Shown here piece by piece: positions 25,901 to 39,274 of a DNA stretch of 64,000 bases. Each line of letters begins with the position of its first letter. The stretch's first letter is position 1. A program made the translations under genes and the position numbers. Under the pieces are notes generated by a model. The model saw nothing but the letters and a program-made list of their open reading frames with translations. It was not told the DNA's origin and did not search any database. The DNA is from Glandiceps talaboti (Eukaryota > Hemichordata > Enteropneusta > Spengelidae), in NCBI RefSeq assembly GCF_964340395.1, contig NC_135552.1, forward strand, positions 27,080,681 through 27,144,680, in the 5' to 3' direction.

Positions 25901-27637
25901 AAGTCTTACATTTTCTCCAATTGTATACTTTTTCATATAAGGCTCTCAGTGTCAGTGTCAGTGTCATTGTCAGTGTCAGTGTCAGTGTCAGTGTCAGTGT
26001 CAGTGTCAGTGTCAGTCATTGTCAGTGTCAGTGTCAGTGTCTGTGTCTGTGTCTGTGTCTGTGTCAGTGTCAGTGTCATTGTCAGTCAGTGCCAGTGTCA
26101 GTGTCATTGTCAGTGTCAGTGTCTGTGTCAGTGTCTGTCAGTGTCATTGTCAGTGTCAGTGTCTGTGTCAGTGTCTGTCTGTGTCAGTGTCAGTGTCATT
26201 GTCAGTGTCATTGTCAGTGTCAGTGTCGACTGATTACTTCCTAGTGAGTGAAAGTGCAGCAGAAAACACTGCTCCCACACTGGAACTCATGTGGCATGGG
26301 GTTCTGTTATTATTGTCCTCATTTTCATATAATTTGCATGCCGGTAATAATGCTTTCGGTATTGTATTGCAGCAGTGAAAATACAACTAGTATGTATGTG
26401 CGTGTAGTACACGTAATCTCTGGTAGATATGTATATGACAACAAATTATTTAATGACTAAAAGGTTTGTCAGTTTTCAGTGATTGCTGTCCCTTTTCTTT
26501 GCCCACTCTCTGAATCACACTGTTATATTTTGTTGCTATTAGAATTTTGATCTGTCTTCACCCCATTGTTGTCCAAAAGATGCTCCAAGTGGTGGTGATA
26601 CGAGTAGTGGCATCAGTATTGGTACCATTCTATTGATAGTGTGAGTATTAATTAATGTATTTTACTGACACTGCATGTCCTCCCCAAACTGTAACATTTC
26701 TGAAAGTATTTGAGTTGTCACATTCTGATTATGAGAAAAGACAAAAGATTGTGAATTCCAATAAAAATGTCATAAACAATTCTTATCTGTATATTTTCAG
26801 TGTGATAGTTTTAGTCACAGTTTACTTTGTTGGTGGAATATTATTTCTAAAGTTTGTCAAGAACGAGGAGGGATCTGATGTGATACCAAACAAGAATTTC
26901 TGGGTTGTTTTACCTGGGTTAATAAAGGTAAGGATATGATGTGATACCAAACAGTAATTTCTGGGTTGTTTTACCTGGGTTAATAAAGGTAAGAATCTGA
27001 TGTGATACCAAACAGTAATTTCTGGGTTGTTTTACCTGGGTTAATAAAGGTAAGGATCTGATGTGACACCAAACAAGAATTTCTGGGTTGTTTTACCTGG
27101 GTTAATAAAGGTAAGGATATGATGTGATACCAAATAGTAATTTCTGGGTTGTTTTACCTGGGTTAATAATAAAGGTAGGAATCTGATGTGATACCAAACA
27201 AGAATTTCTGGGTTGTTTTACCTGGGTTAATAAAGGTAGGAATCTGATGTGATACCAAACAAGAATTTCTGGGTTGTTTTACTTGGCTTGATAAAGGTTA
27301 CAAGAATCTGATGTGATACCAAATAAGAATATCTGGGGTTTGTTTCAAGGCCCAGTTTTAAATGACAGTAATCATGTTACTTATAGAATATATACTCCAA
27401 CTATTCTGACTCTTACTTCTGACCCTGAGAATAACTTATAGTAAAACCATGAAACCCTTTATTTTTCTGATAATTACAACATGACGCATTTTGCATAGAT
27501 CTGTCAATTTTTATATTTTGAATTAAGCTTATGTGTGGTTTTAATACACTATTTGTTCTTGTTTTGTTTTGTAGGATGGCATACTATTTGCAGTGAAGCC
27601 ATGTAGGAAGACTTCCTCCTATGATACGGTGTACTGA
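22972..27637 (+). CDS. MPRL-B: CD-MPR-like single-span MRH lectin receptor, 7 exons
   Basis: Closest paralogue of MPRL-A. Exons: 22972-23120, 24070-24163, 25070-25203, 25808-25898, 26543-26640, 26801-26927, 27575-27637 (TGA), giving 251 residues. The signal peptide starts MSAILLCSFLLLL and is nearly identical to that of A at DNA level. The MRH domain shows SYNPC, VCQ, YYDLGDQ, ERTSKVRLIC, YGES and LYNFDL, so the four candidate sugar contacts are present. SIGTILLI leads into the TM helix with VYFVGG. The tail has NKNFW, a single Cys (VKPC) and ends SSYDTVY, so its YXX-hydrophobic motif is one residue from the end. Intron 2 carries a TIR element, intron 4 a CAGTGT repeat, and intron 6 seven tandem copies of the exon-6 donor region. 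A TIR element lies about 450 bp upstream of the start. Confidence 0.9.
23739..24010 (+). repeat. ~87-bp tandem repeat, ~3 copies, in intron 1 of MPRL-B
   Basis: Unit with TTGTATTGTTAGCTAATTTT, GTCATTGTGTGA and AAATCAAAAGTACTGGTG. It ends ~60 bp before exon 2. Confidence 0.88.
24182..24555. mobile_element. MITE copy 1 in intron 2 of MPRL-B
   Basis: About 374 bp with imperfect ~28-bp inverted ends (left TAAAAAAATTGTGTGGTTC, the right end its near complement). The interior is T-rich and non-coding. A second copy of the same family lies downstream of MPRL-B, split in two. Confidence 0.75.
25945..26230 (+). repeat. CAGTGT hexanucleotide array in intron 4 of MPRL-B
   Basis: Imperfect (CAGTGT)n with CATTGT and CTGTGT variants, about 48 units, starting ~45 bp after exon 4. 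Confidence 0.93.
26928..27300 (+). repeat. ~61-bp minisatellite, ~6 copies, built from the 3' end and donor of MPRL-B exon 6
   Basis: Same unit as in MPRL-A intron 6. Donor-like sites lie at 26928, 26989, 27050, 27111, 27175 and 27236, and a decayed one at 27297. One unit has a 3-bp insertion. Confidence 0.93.
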
Positions 27638-27696
27638 GACAAAGATGAGTCGCAGCACTCCTAAAATATATCATTGTTCTATAAAACACAAGTTAT

Positions 27697-27702
27697 AATA
27701 AA
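27697..27702 (+). other. Candidate polyadenylation signal of MPRL-B
   Basis: Perfect AATAAA about 60 bases after the MPRL-B stop, in the same local context as the MPRL-A signal. Confidence 0.5.
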
Positions 27703-27983
27703 CTGGATTTATAATAGTATAGGATGATTCAACAAAAATTATGAATTTAATTTTCTTTCAATTATTGTTATTTTTGAATGTACATGCTGTATAAATCCAT
27801 TGTTATAAGGCTTAATAAAAGAATTATGTGGTTCCAGTTACGCTCAATCTTAGAATAGGTGGGGTAGGTAGATTTTTTATTTTTATTTTATCATATTTTT
27901 TTTCATGTGTGAGTGTCTAGTTCAGGTTTTCCATTGTTTTCCAATTGGTCTCTGTGTTGTTTATTTCTTCCTATCATCCATTA

Positions 27984-30231
<2,248 letters not shown>

Positions 30232-31416
30232 CATCCATTACAGATTGGAAGAACAGTGTTAGAGTGTCTTTGTAGGTTGGTGGCAGTTTCTGCATCCACT
30301 ATTTCTTGTGAGACTTTACAATTTTTGTGATTTTATTATTTTTTTCTCGAATACATAAAAAAATAAGTTTAGGGTCGGCAGTGAAAAGCTAGGTGGGGTC
30401 AGGTAACTGGAATCAAACAATTATTTTTTTAGGCCTAATCATGTACTATGCAGGCTTCCTTTTTATGAAATTATGATATGATTTTAGGATATGTTTTTTG
30501 TTGCAATGTAGGAATCAATGTAATAGTAAAGGGTATACTTACATATAGCATAGACCCTCCACCCTCCACCTTTCAGGATTACAAAATTTATATTCAACAA
30601 AGTTTTAATAAACTCATTCAACAACTTTATATCATAGGAGAATGAATTTTCTTGGCCTCTGGGTTCATATTTAGTAATAAAAATTTATACTCACAGAGTC
30701 AAAAAAGTACACCCCTGACGATGCTTTCAAGATGCCAACAAAAATTTGGGATTTGCTTGCAAAAAATATTTTGATTCTGTAGTAGAAATTGTCATAACTG
30801 AACTTTATAACAGCTTACTGGAAGTTGTTGTATATGGATTCTTTTGTAATATTATTTGTGAAGAATTTGTCATCATTTGTCAAAGAACATTCATACAATC
30901 ATTAGAGAGCGAGAGAGGGAGGGGGAGGGAGGGAGAGAGATCGATATGACATGCTCTATAAAATATATATTTAATATAATAGGTTATATTCGTTTTATTA
31001 TGGAAATATGATGTATTGTCAATAAATTATTTATCAGATTGTTTGCTTATTGACTGAAAATTATTTTATTTGAATTTGTCTTTGTTTGCTTGGTGCAAGA
31101 TAATGTTTTGGTTTATTTGGTTGATTTAAATGGCCACAAGTTGAGTTTATGTTTATTTAACTGCTATCCTAGTGAGACGTGCTGAGTCATGGCCATACAT
31201 TGTACTGGCTGGAATACTTTAAACAAAGGCATTGTTTGTATGTAAATAGAGGGCGCTATACTAAGAAGACAGTTGATGTTTGACTAATACTAGACAATGT
31301 ATTATGTAATATTTATAGGTGTTTTGCCTCATGAGTGTATCAAAAGTTGACCTTTTGCCCTGTAGACTTCCAACAGTGTCCACCCCCTTCGTCAGGTGTA
31401 ACATCAAATTTTAGGA

Positions 31417-34400
31417 ATGGAAGTGTATTTGTTGTGTTCTGTGTTACTCTTTCTGCTTCCAATAGAAACGGCAGGTGATTGTAAACAAATCAACTCATGT
31501 ACATGCCAACTTGATGATGGAACAGAAATTAATTTAAAACCAATTGCAAAGAATGATGGTACAGCAAGGTAAGGTTACGTCTACTCCTGTCTGCTATGAC
31601 TTACAATCACATGATTCACATGTGAACAGCTAGCATATACAACAGTTCCAAGATTGTTAGCATAAAATTGTGATGATACCATTCAGGAACTAGACTACAA
31701 GATTGTCTTTCATTTCCAGTTACATCAAAGATACAATGTACTAATATTTATCAAAGGGCCTTTTAATAGTTTTTACAGAAAAAATAAAATCTTAATTTGT
31801 GCATTATAATGTACAATAAATTTGTTGATAAGATTTATTTTTATATTTATGTAGAAAATTAAACTCTTCATATAGAAATAAATTGCTGATTATGAAGTAT
31901 TTCAGACAAAATTATGGTTTTATCTTTATTTCCATTTTACAAATATTGAAAGATGTGATTATGAGTTCCAAAATTCAAACTTGCAAAATTCAAAATTTAT
32001 TCTCGCTACTATTTCAATCAACACATTTTTACCTCAGTTGGTTGGCCCTTACATACCTTAGACAGATAGCCATGAACCAATCCTCAGACACTGCAGGGTT
32101 CATATTGAGACAGTATAAATAATAAGATATACATAATGTATTATAGATATAGAAATAAATCACATTTCTTCCTGCATTTATGATTGTTATCCATTTATAA
32201 ACTCTATGTATTGATAGTGGTATGGTAAGAAAGCACAATTGCACATTTCTGGCTTCATTTTGAAATAAAGCATTTAAAACTAAATGCACCAAGACACAGA
32301 CGATAATGTTTTGATGTCTACAAATGGTAGCATATAACTTCATTTTAGACAAAATATTGCAACAAAATGTATTCATTCAAACTTGGTTACTTGATATCTT
32401 AGTAGCATGTACTGTTTCTTATTGGTTTCTGCATATATTTATCAAACAGAGCCAGTGAAATAGGCAGTATGTCATATTGTAGCCTACAGATTTGCCAACG
32501 TTTGCCAGAAAACCAATATACTATGTCAGATAACCAAATCTCTGAGCTAATGTGTATTTATTTTCATAGATTTTTGGATGTTAAAGGCCAAGAAAGTGCC
32601 AATAGCTATTACTACAGTTATAATCCATGCTTTGATTTTACTGAAAGTGGAGATTGCAGCAAAGTAGGGGTGAGTTGTTTTTATCTAAACACTAGCTGCA
32701 GTCAATTCAGTGCAGTGTGATATCTTGGTTTGATTTATCTCACCTTATAGCTTACAGGTACAAACTGTGTTAGCAGAATTTTGGAACTGCACTAATGTTT
32801 GCCGTGGAACAATGGGAAGTGATGTTATTTTTACAAAGGAAGCCACTGCTATTACTTAATCTATCATGGGCCTCACTTCTGGTCCAAAAGCTTTTTCAGA
32901 ACAGCACTCCTATTGGCCAAACTGTAAAAGTTTTTGTCTTTCTAATATAAACCAGAATATGAACACTCCTAGTGGCTAAACTGTACAATTTTTTGTCTTT
33001 CTAATAACCAGAATATGAATAGCACTCCTAGTGGCTAAACTGTACAATCTTTTGTTTTTCTAATAACCACATTATGAATAGCACTCCTAGTGGCTAAACT
33101 GTACAATTTTTTGTCTTTCTAATAACCAGAATATGAATAGCACTCCTAGTGGCTAAACTGTACAATCTTTTGTCTTTCTAATAACCAGAATATGAATAGC
33201 ATTCCTAGTGGCTAAACTGTACAATCTTTTGTCTGAGCTTTCTAATAACCAGAATATGAATAGCATTCCTAGTGGCTAAACTGTACAATCTTTTTGTCTG
33301 AGCTAATAACCAGAATATGGAGTGTTTTTTTTGTGTGAATGAATGAATACATGCTGTATGTGTCCAGTATTGATATTGTTAGTTTGTCTTGAACCTTGTG
33401 CCAGCCAAGTTGTGTGCATTCAAACAGAAAATACAGAATTTATACCCATATTATGTTACAACAACACTCCACTACATTATTGGTTCTGTGTTGGTCGAAA
33501 TATGCATTGTCATTATTTTTCCTCAGATTTTTTCTTAAATCAAGCTGACACTGGTATAGATATATTATTCTCCAATATTTTTCTATAGCCAGAAAACACT
33601 GGTGTCATAAGGTTTTGATACTACTCGTGTTCAACTCATAGTGACAAGGCCCCTTATGTGATACATATTTTTCTCAACTGAAATGAATATAGGGGGAATA
33701 ATATCTAAATGTACTAATTTTGTATACCTGTAGGTATGTCAGAAAAACCAAGATGCATCACCAGCTTTGTACTATGATCTTGGTGACCAAACTTCAGCTA
33801 CATTTAAACAGAGTGGTAATGACATCATCCTGGAATATAAAGGGTCAGGAACAGCTGATCCAACACTCAGGTTTGTACAGTGTCAAATATTCGAAGGTTG
33901 TTCCCAGAAATATAATAATAGCCATATAAATATTGTTTTTATATTGATTATATTGAAACCATATGATGGAACCCACTACTGGGGGTGGGGGATGGAGGTT
34001 ACTCTATAAAGGCCTATGGGGTCCTATATGTGACATGTCAGTTATTTGTTTAGCCTAAACCAACCACCTCCCTTCCCCTCATCTTGCTAGTGTGGCTTGA
34101 ATATCTTCACACAGAATGAATATAGACCTGTAATAGACAGTCAGTACAATGGATAACACTAATTGTCTTGTTTTTTAGATTTTATAGTGTAAACCTAGAT
34201 ATTGTCACAATTTTACAGTCATCAACTAGTTCTCAAAGACTATAATTGATTTCCAGACTTGTACGTTGTGTTCATGTACAAGTTTGTTACTACTCATTTT
34301 TGCATTTTTCGGTTTACAGCAAAATAAGGAAAAAGAAGTCTTAAACAAAAATTGATTGCCAGGTTTACTCTATTTTGTGAGAGAATTATTGTTCCTGTTT

Positions 34401-36184
34401 GATTACTTTGTAAAATTATTTGTCTTCTTTTAACAGAACCAGTCAGGTTAGACTTCTATGTGCCAATGCTGGTAGTACTGATACCCTTATAGCGTACGGT
34501 GAAACATATATTGGGTCTGTCATTTACGTAAGTTGTTACCTTGTAGTTAAACTCTATAATGTACCACATGTCCAATTTCTATCCAAAATTAATATATTTT
34601 TTCTAGATCACCATTTAGTCAAATCATTTTTTTTTTAAAAACCTGAAGTAATCATGATCAATCATATTTGAAGGTCTTCAGTGAGGACATTTGCACCATG
34701 AAGTATGCCCTCTAGAGTTTTGAAGTCACAGGGTCTTTTGTTTTTATTTCATTCCTGAATGTTTTGAATACTTTTTTTTATATCAAAACGGTAATTCTGT
34801 ATGTAAATTGTGTAGATATATATCTTATTTATTTTTATCAAGTAGAAAGTTCAGTGAGGTGTAAACATCTAAAGTTATATTTTTCTAACTTTCATCATTT
34901 TCTGATTTTTCAGACATTTGATCTTGTTTCAACTCATTGTTGTCCAACGACAAATAGTGGTGGAAGTGGAGGCCTTAGTGTTGGTTCTATTCTATGCATA
35001 ATGTAAGTTACCATGGAAACTAGTTTAGAAACACAGGAATATATACTGGTATGAACTTCAAATATAAACTAGATGCTATCATTCCACACCCTTCGTAACC
35101 ATGCCTGTTAAAACAAATATTGAACTAAATTATTCCACCAGGAAATGAAGGAAATGAAACACATAATACAATCTTTGACAGTAGCAGAAAAAACACTCTA
35201 ATGAGGATCATGGAAATAGTTCCCTAGGAACTAATCAAGGCTGGCCGTGGACTAGACACACCCACAGGATAAATGCTAGGGTATGAGTTACACAACAACA
35301 AAAAACAAATGCATACAGGTAATTTTCTTTATCAATTTCCAGAGCATTGGTTTTAGTTATTGTGTATATAATTGTTGGAGTTTTGGTTATGAAGTTTGTC
35401 AAACATGAAGAAGGAGTAGAACTTATACCAAACAAAGGATTCTGGGTTTCTTTACCAGGATTGATCAAGGTAAGTTGAAATATACATGATCTTCCGGCTG
35501 TTCATCTTCTGTTGGTGGACATCGACAATGGAAATCAAACTACAGGTAAACTAAGATGTATTTCCATTGTTTGTAGGATGGTTTCCTCTTTGCTATCAAT
35601 CCATGTGTACATGCTGTAGATGTGTTGTTAGTTTGTTCTATCAATACAACCTACCTTCACCTTCCTGTATTTCCATTGTTTGTAGGATGGTTTCCTCTTT
35701 GCTATAAATCCATGTATACATGTTGTAGATGTGTTGTTAGTTTGTTCTATCAATACAACCTACCTTCACCTCCCTGTTTCTCCATTATTTGTAGGATGGT
35801 TTCCTCTTTGCTATAAATCCATGTATACATGTTGTAGATGTATTGTTAGTTTGTTCTATCAATACAACCTACCTTCACCTTCCTGTTTCTCCATTATTTG
35901 TAGGATGGTTTCCTCTTTGCTATCAGTCCATGTATACATGTTGTAGATGTGTTGTTAGTTTGTTCTATCAATACAACCCACCTTCACCTCCCTGTTTCTC
36001 CATTGTTTGTAGAATGGTTTCCTCTTTGCTATAAATCCATGTATACATGTTGTAGATGTGTTGTTAGTTTGTTCTATCAATACAACCTATCTTCACCTCC
36101 CTGTTTCTCCATTGTTTGTAGGATGGTTTCCTCTTTGCTATAAGTCCATGCAGGAAAGGATCAAGTGCTTACAATGAAATATAG
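31417..36184 (+). CDS. MPRL-C: CD-MPR-like single-span MRH lectin receptor, 7 exons
   Basis: Third member of the array. Exons: 31417-31568, 32570-32669, 33734-33870, 34437-34527, 34914-35002, 35343-35469, 36122-36184 (TAG), giving 252 residues. The signal peptide MEVYLLCSVLLFLLP ends near TAGDC. The MRH domain has SYNPC, VCQ, YYDLGDQ, RTSQVRLLC, YGET and IYTFDL, with the Gln/Arg/Glu/Tyr set conserved. SVGSILCI precedes the TM helix, matching LSVGSIL of vertebrate CD-MPR. The tail carries NKGFW and ends SAYNEI. The last exon was chosen because it alone gives the family ending; five earlier copies of its acceptor and first codons lie upstream at 109-bp intervals, so alternative tails are possible. 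Intron 2 holds a 59-bp minisatellite. Confidence 0.88.
32905..33320 (+). repeat. 59-bp minisatellite, ~7 copies, in intron 2 of MPRL-C
   Basis: The unit has TAATAACCAGAATATGAATA, then GCACTCCTAGTGGCTAAACT, then GTACAATCTTTTGTC. Later copies have small insertions. Confidence 0.9.
33590..33676. repeat. Palindromic dispersed repeat, degenerate copy (MPRL-C intron 2)
   Basis: Retains CCAGAAAACACTGGTGTCATA, CTCATAGTGACAAGGCCCC and TTATGTGATA in the same order as the better copies. Confidence 0.5.
35577..36121 (+). repeat. 109-bp minisatellite, 5 copies, built from the acceptor and start of MPRL-C exon 7
   Basis: Each unit contains the T-rich tract, TTTGTAG and GATGGTTTCCTCTTTGCTAT of the last exon. 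Exon-like starts lie at 35577, 35686, 35795, 35904, 36013 (first codon changed to AAT) and the true one at 36122. Confidence 0.93.
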
Positions 36185-36353
36185 TCCATGGTTCCTGACA
36201 AGTGGACATCAAATATTTTGGGACAGTGTGTTATTATATTACATGTGTTGAGTCACATGCCTGTAGTCTAGATGCTATCTGTGGTATTGAATCATCTCTT
36301 AACCCCATCTAGCTTAATGAGAAGTCATAAACCAAAAGTTGTTCTTACATATG

Positions 36354-36359
36354 AATAAA
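36354..36359 (+). other. Candidate polyadenylation signal of MPRL-C
   Basis: Perfect AATAAA 170 bases after the MPRL-C stop. It is the first such hexamer downstream. Confidence 0.4.
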
Positions 36360-38085
36360 CCCCCATCTGTTACAGTATAAGTAGCATCCTGAGCTGACAA
36401 ATATACCATATTTGGACATTACATAACTGCCCCAATAAACACTTATCATTGGGTAGAATTCTGTGATTGATTAAACAAAGACATGATGTTAATGACTGTA
36501 GGTGGCTTCAGTTGAATTTGAAATTTCATCTCAGTACCTCGTTGAACTAGACATAAAGAGATTTTGAGACTTGATGCCACGATAGCACTAGACTATGTAC
36601 CTGTGAACCTTATCAGAAAGGGACTTTATACCAAACTGAACAAATGACGAGTTGTTATCTTGGCAGTCTTTAATACATGTATGTATATATGTCAACAGAT
36701 GAAAGACAGGGGACTAGATATACGATCATTTACATTATTTAAACATTTTAAATTTGAATTGCACCCTGAAGAATATTATTGTCAATATTTTTTCTTTTGA
36801 AACAGAATAGCGTAATATGGAAATCTAATAACTAATAAACTATGGGTAACTTTATAACCTGGAATCCGTGCAGATGGGCATTTTCAATTTTGGTTCCTCA
36901 TCATGCCAGAAGGGAGAACAAAATTAATTCCTGATAGCCAGGATTCTAGGCTAGTAACTTTAGGTTCCTTTTTTTCCAACACAAAGTTTCATCTTTATCT
37001 TGAGATGAGCTCACAACTAACAAATTCTTAAGACATTTTGATTATACCATCATTTATCAGTATGTGAATTTAACCTATGTGTGACTGGTACTGTTATACC
37101 ATATATAGAGCTTATAGTAATGTATAGTTCTTATGTAAACAGATAGACACTATAGTGTTAGGGTGTTGTACTTAATTATATATTTCTCATTGTAAAACCT
37201 TTAAACCCTGTTGGTCAGTCTCTTAAAAAAAAATTAAAAATTGTATAAAAAATGTAAATGTGTGTGTACATTTTGATGATACTTTTATTCTATAATGAAA
37301 AAATGACAATTAATGTCAGAGGGAAACTGAACCATATGTTTGATAAAATTTCCCAAATTTCAGCAATAAACAATATTTTGGACTCAGATACATACTTGTG
37401 GGGTAGCTATAATACAAACATTGTGATGTTGTCAATTTTATCTAATCCTTCTGTAATGAGCATTGAGTTTTTTAAATTTCACCTCAGTGAAGAAATGAAG
37501 GGTTAATAGTTGGGTCATTATGTTAAGGCGCCCTCTATGACAAAACATAAAATTTATCTTAATATGTATCAGTCAAAATCAAAGTATCACCAATTTGAAT
37601 TTGATAGTTGACTTTATTCTGTTTGATATTATCTAATCTGATGAATATGTCACTTAGATATGCCGTATTGATGTAAAAATTATTTCATAATGAACCTAAA
37701 TATCAACATGTAATCTATTGTTAGATATTTCTTATTTTGTACCAATGTTATGTTCAACAGAATATTTTTACTGTTTTTTTTTTATAGAATAGGAAACAAA
37801 GTAAACAAATTATTAGCAATAAATTTTTACTTCATTAAAAAGGTGTTTAAAAAGTTGTTTATTATTTGGACAGTCCAGTTGACAGAAATATGAAATTACA
37901 AGAAAGACATTTCTGTGAAGTTGAACCTTATCATAATGAATGATTAGTTGCTCTTGATGTTGCTCATGTTGTGTTATTCCTTTATGTCTTGTATCCACAC
38001 ACTTGTCAAACTTTCCCTAACAAGTCATTAGTAGGCTTTGAAAATCATTTGCCCAATGAGCTTTAGTCACAGTTAGGTAGTGATT

Positions 38086-38715
38086 ACATGTGTCACCAGA
38101 CTATGATTATGCAAATGAGTCATTATGTAAATGAACATATGCAAACGTGACATACACTGGAATTAACATTAACCAAAGTGTGTCCCCAGACTGATTATGC
38201 AAATGAGTCATTATGTAAATGAACATATGCAAACTTGACATACACTGGAATTAACATTAACCAAAGTGTGTCCCCAGACTATGATTATGCAAATGAGTCA
38301 TTATGTAAATGAACATATGCAAACGTGACACACACTGGAATTAACATTAACCAAAGTGTGTCACCAGACTATGATTATGCAAATGAGTCATTATGTAAAT
38401 GAACATATGCAAACGTGACATACACTGGAATTAACATTAACCAAAGTGTGTCCCCAGACTATGATTAGTCAAAGGAGCATTATGTAAATGAACATATGCA
38501 AATGTGACATACACAGGAATTAACATTAACCAAAGTGTGTCCCCAGACTATGATTAGTCAAAGGAGTCATTATGTAAATGAACATATGCAAACATGACAC
38601 ACACTGGAATTAACATTAACCAAAGTGTGTCACCAGACTATGATTATGCAAATGAGTCATTATGTAAATGAACATATGCAAACGTGACATACACAGGAAT
38701 AATCATGAACAAAAG
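38086..38715 (+). repeat. ~90-bp minisatellite, ~7 copies, upstream of MPRL-D, with octamer and AP-1-like sites
   Basis: Five of seven units contain ATGCAAAT overlapping TGAGTCA (ATGCAAAT at 38109, 38197, 38287, 38377 and 38646). The other two are mutated at this site. The array ends about 560 bp before the MPRL-D start codon. Any regulatory role is inferred. Confidence 0.88.
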
Positions 38716-39274
38716 TGTTAAATTAATAAAGGAAAGTTTATAAAGGAATTCATATTTTCAAACCATATCAACTTGATAAATATAGTATCAAAGCTGAATA
38801 AGACGAGTTATTGGAGTCATTGAACAGGCTAGACTCTGTGATATAATCAATGGTTAATTAATAAAGCGATTAATTTCTTAATTATTTTGTTATGTACTGA
38901 ATTGATCAATTATCATTGTTTATTATTGATTTAGGTAAATTTGTCTATTAACAACCTAGGACAAAATGTGGATATGCTAAAAGTTCAAGTAATAATTTCT
39001 AAGTCCAAGTTCAAGTACCTAGATTTGATATGATATTACAAGGAACACATTTTTGTAATCTTGAGATGAAAAATATAACAACACAAATGGAATGTTGGTC
39101 ATTGACCTGTAAGCAAACTATGTATAGTTGAATGAGTGAAGATTACTACACCGCTTTCTAGTTTAATATGTAACTTATAAATGTCATGTGTACACTCACA
39201 TGTGATTTATTAGTAAGTCACTGCTACCACCATTCGCCTCCCAGCCCACTCGATACACAACAGGTACTGCTAAT

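Larger units (their letters stand above)
36185..39274. other. Spacer MPRL-C to MPRL-D
   Basis: No gene is recognised. The first ~200 bases are MPRL-C 3'UTR. The only organised structure is the ~90-bp tandem repeat at 38086-38715. The final ~550 bp before the MPRL-D start are single copy and include its presumed promoter. Confidence 0.5.

Noticed and set aside
35622-36143. Overlapping Cys/Leu-rich frames of ~64 residues
   Set aside because: They come from the 109-bp acceptor minisatellite; they are not separate genes, though they could form alternative tails of MPRL-C (see findings).
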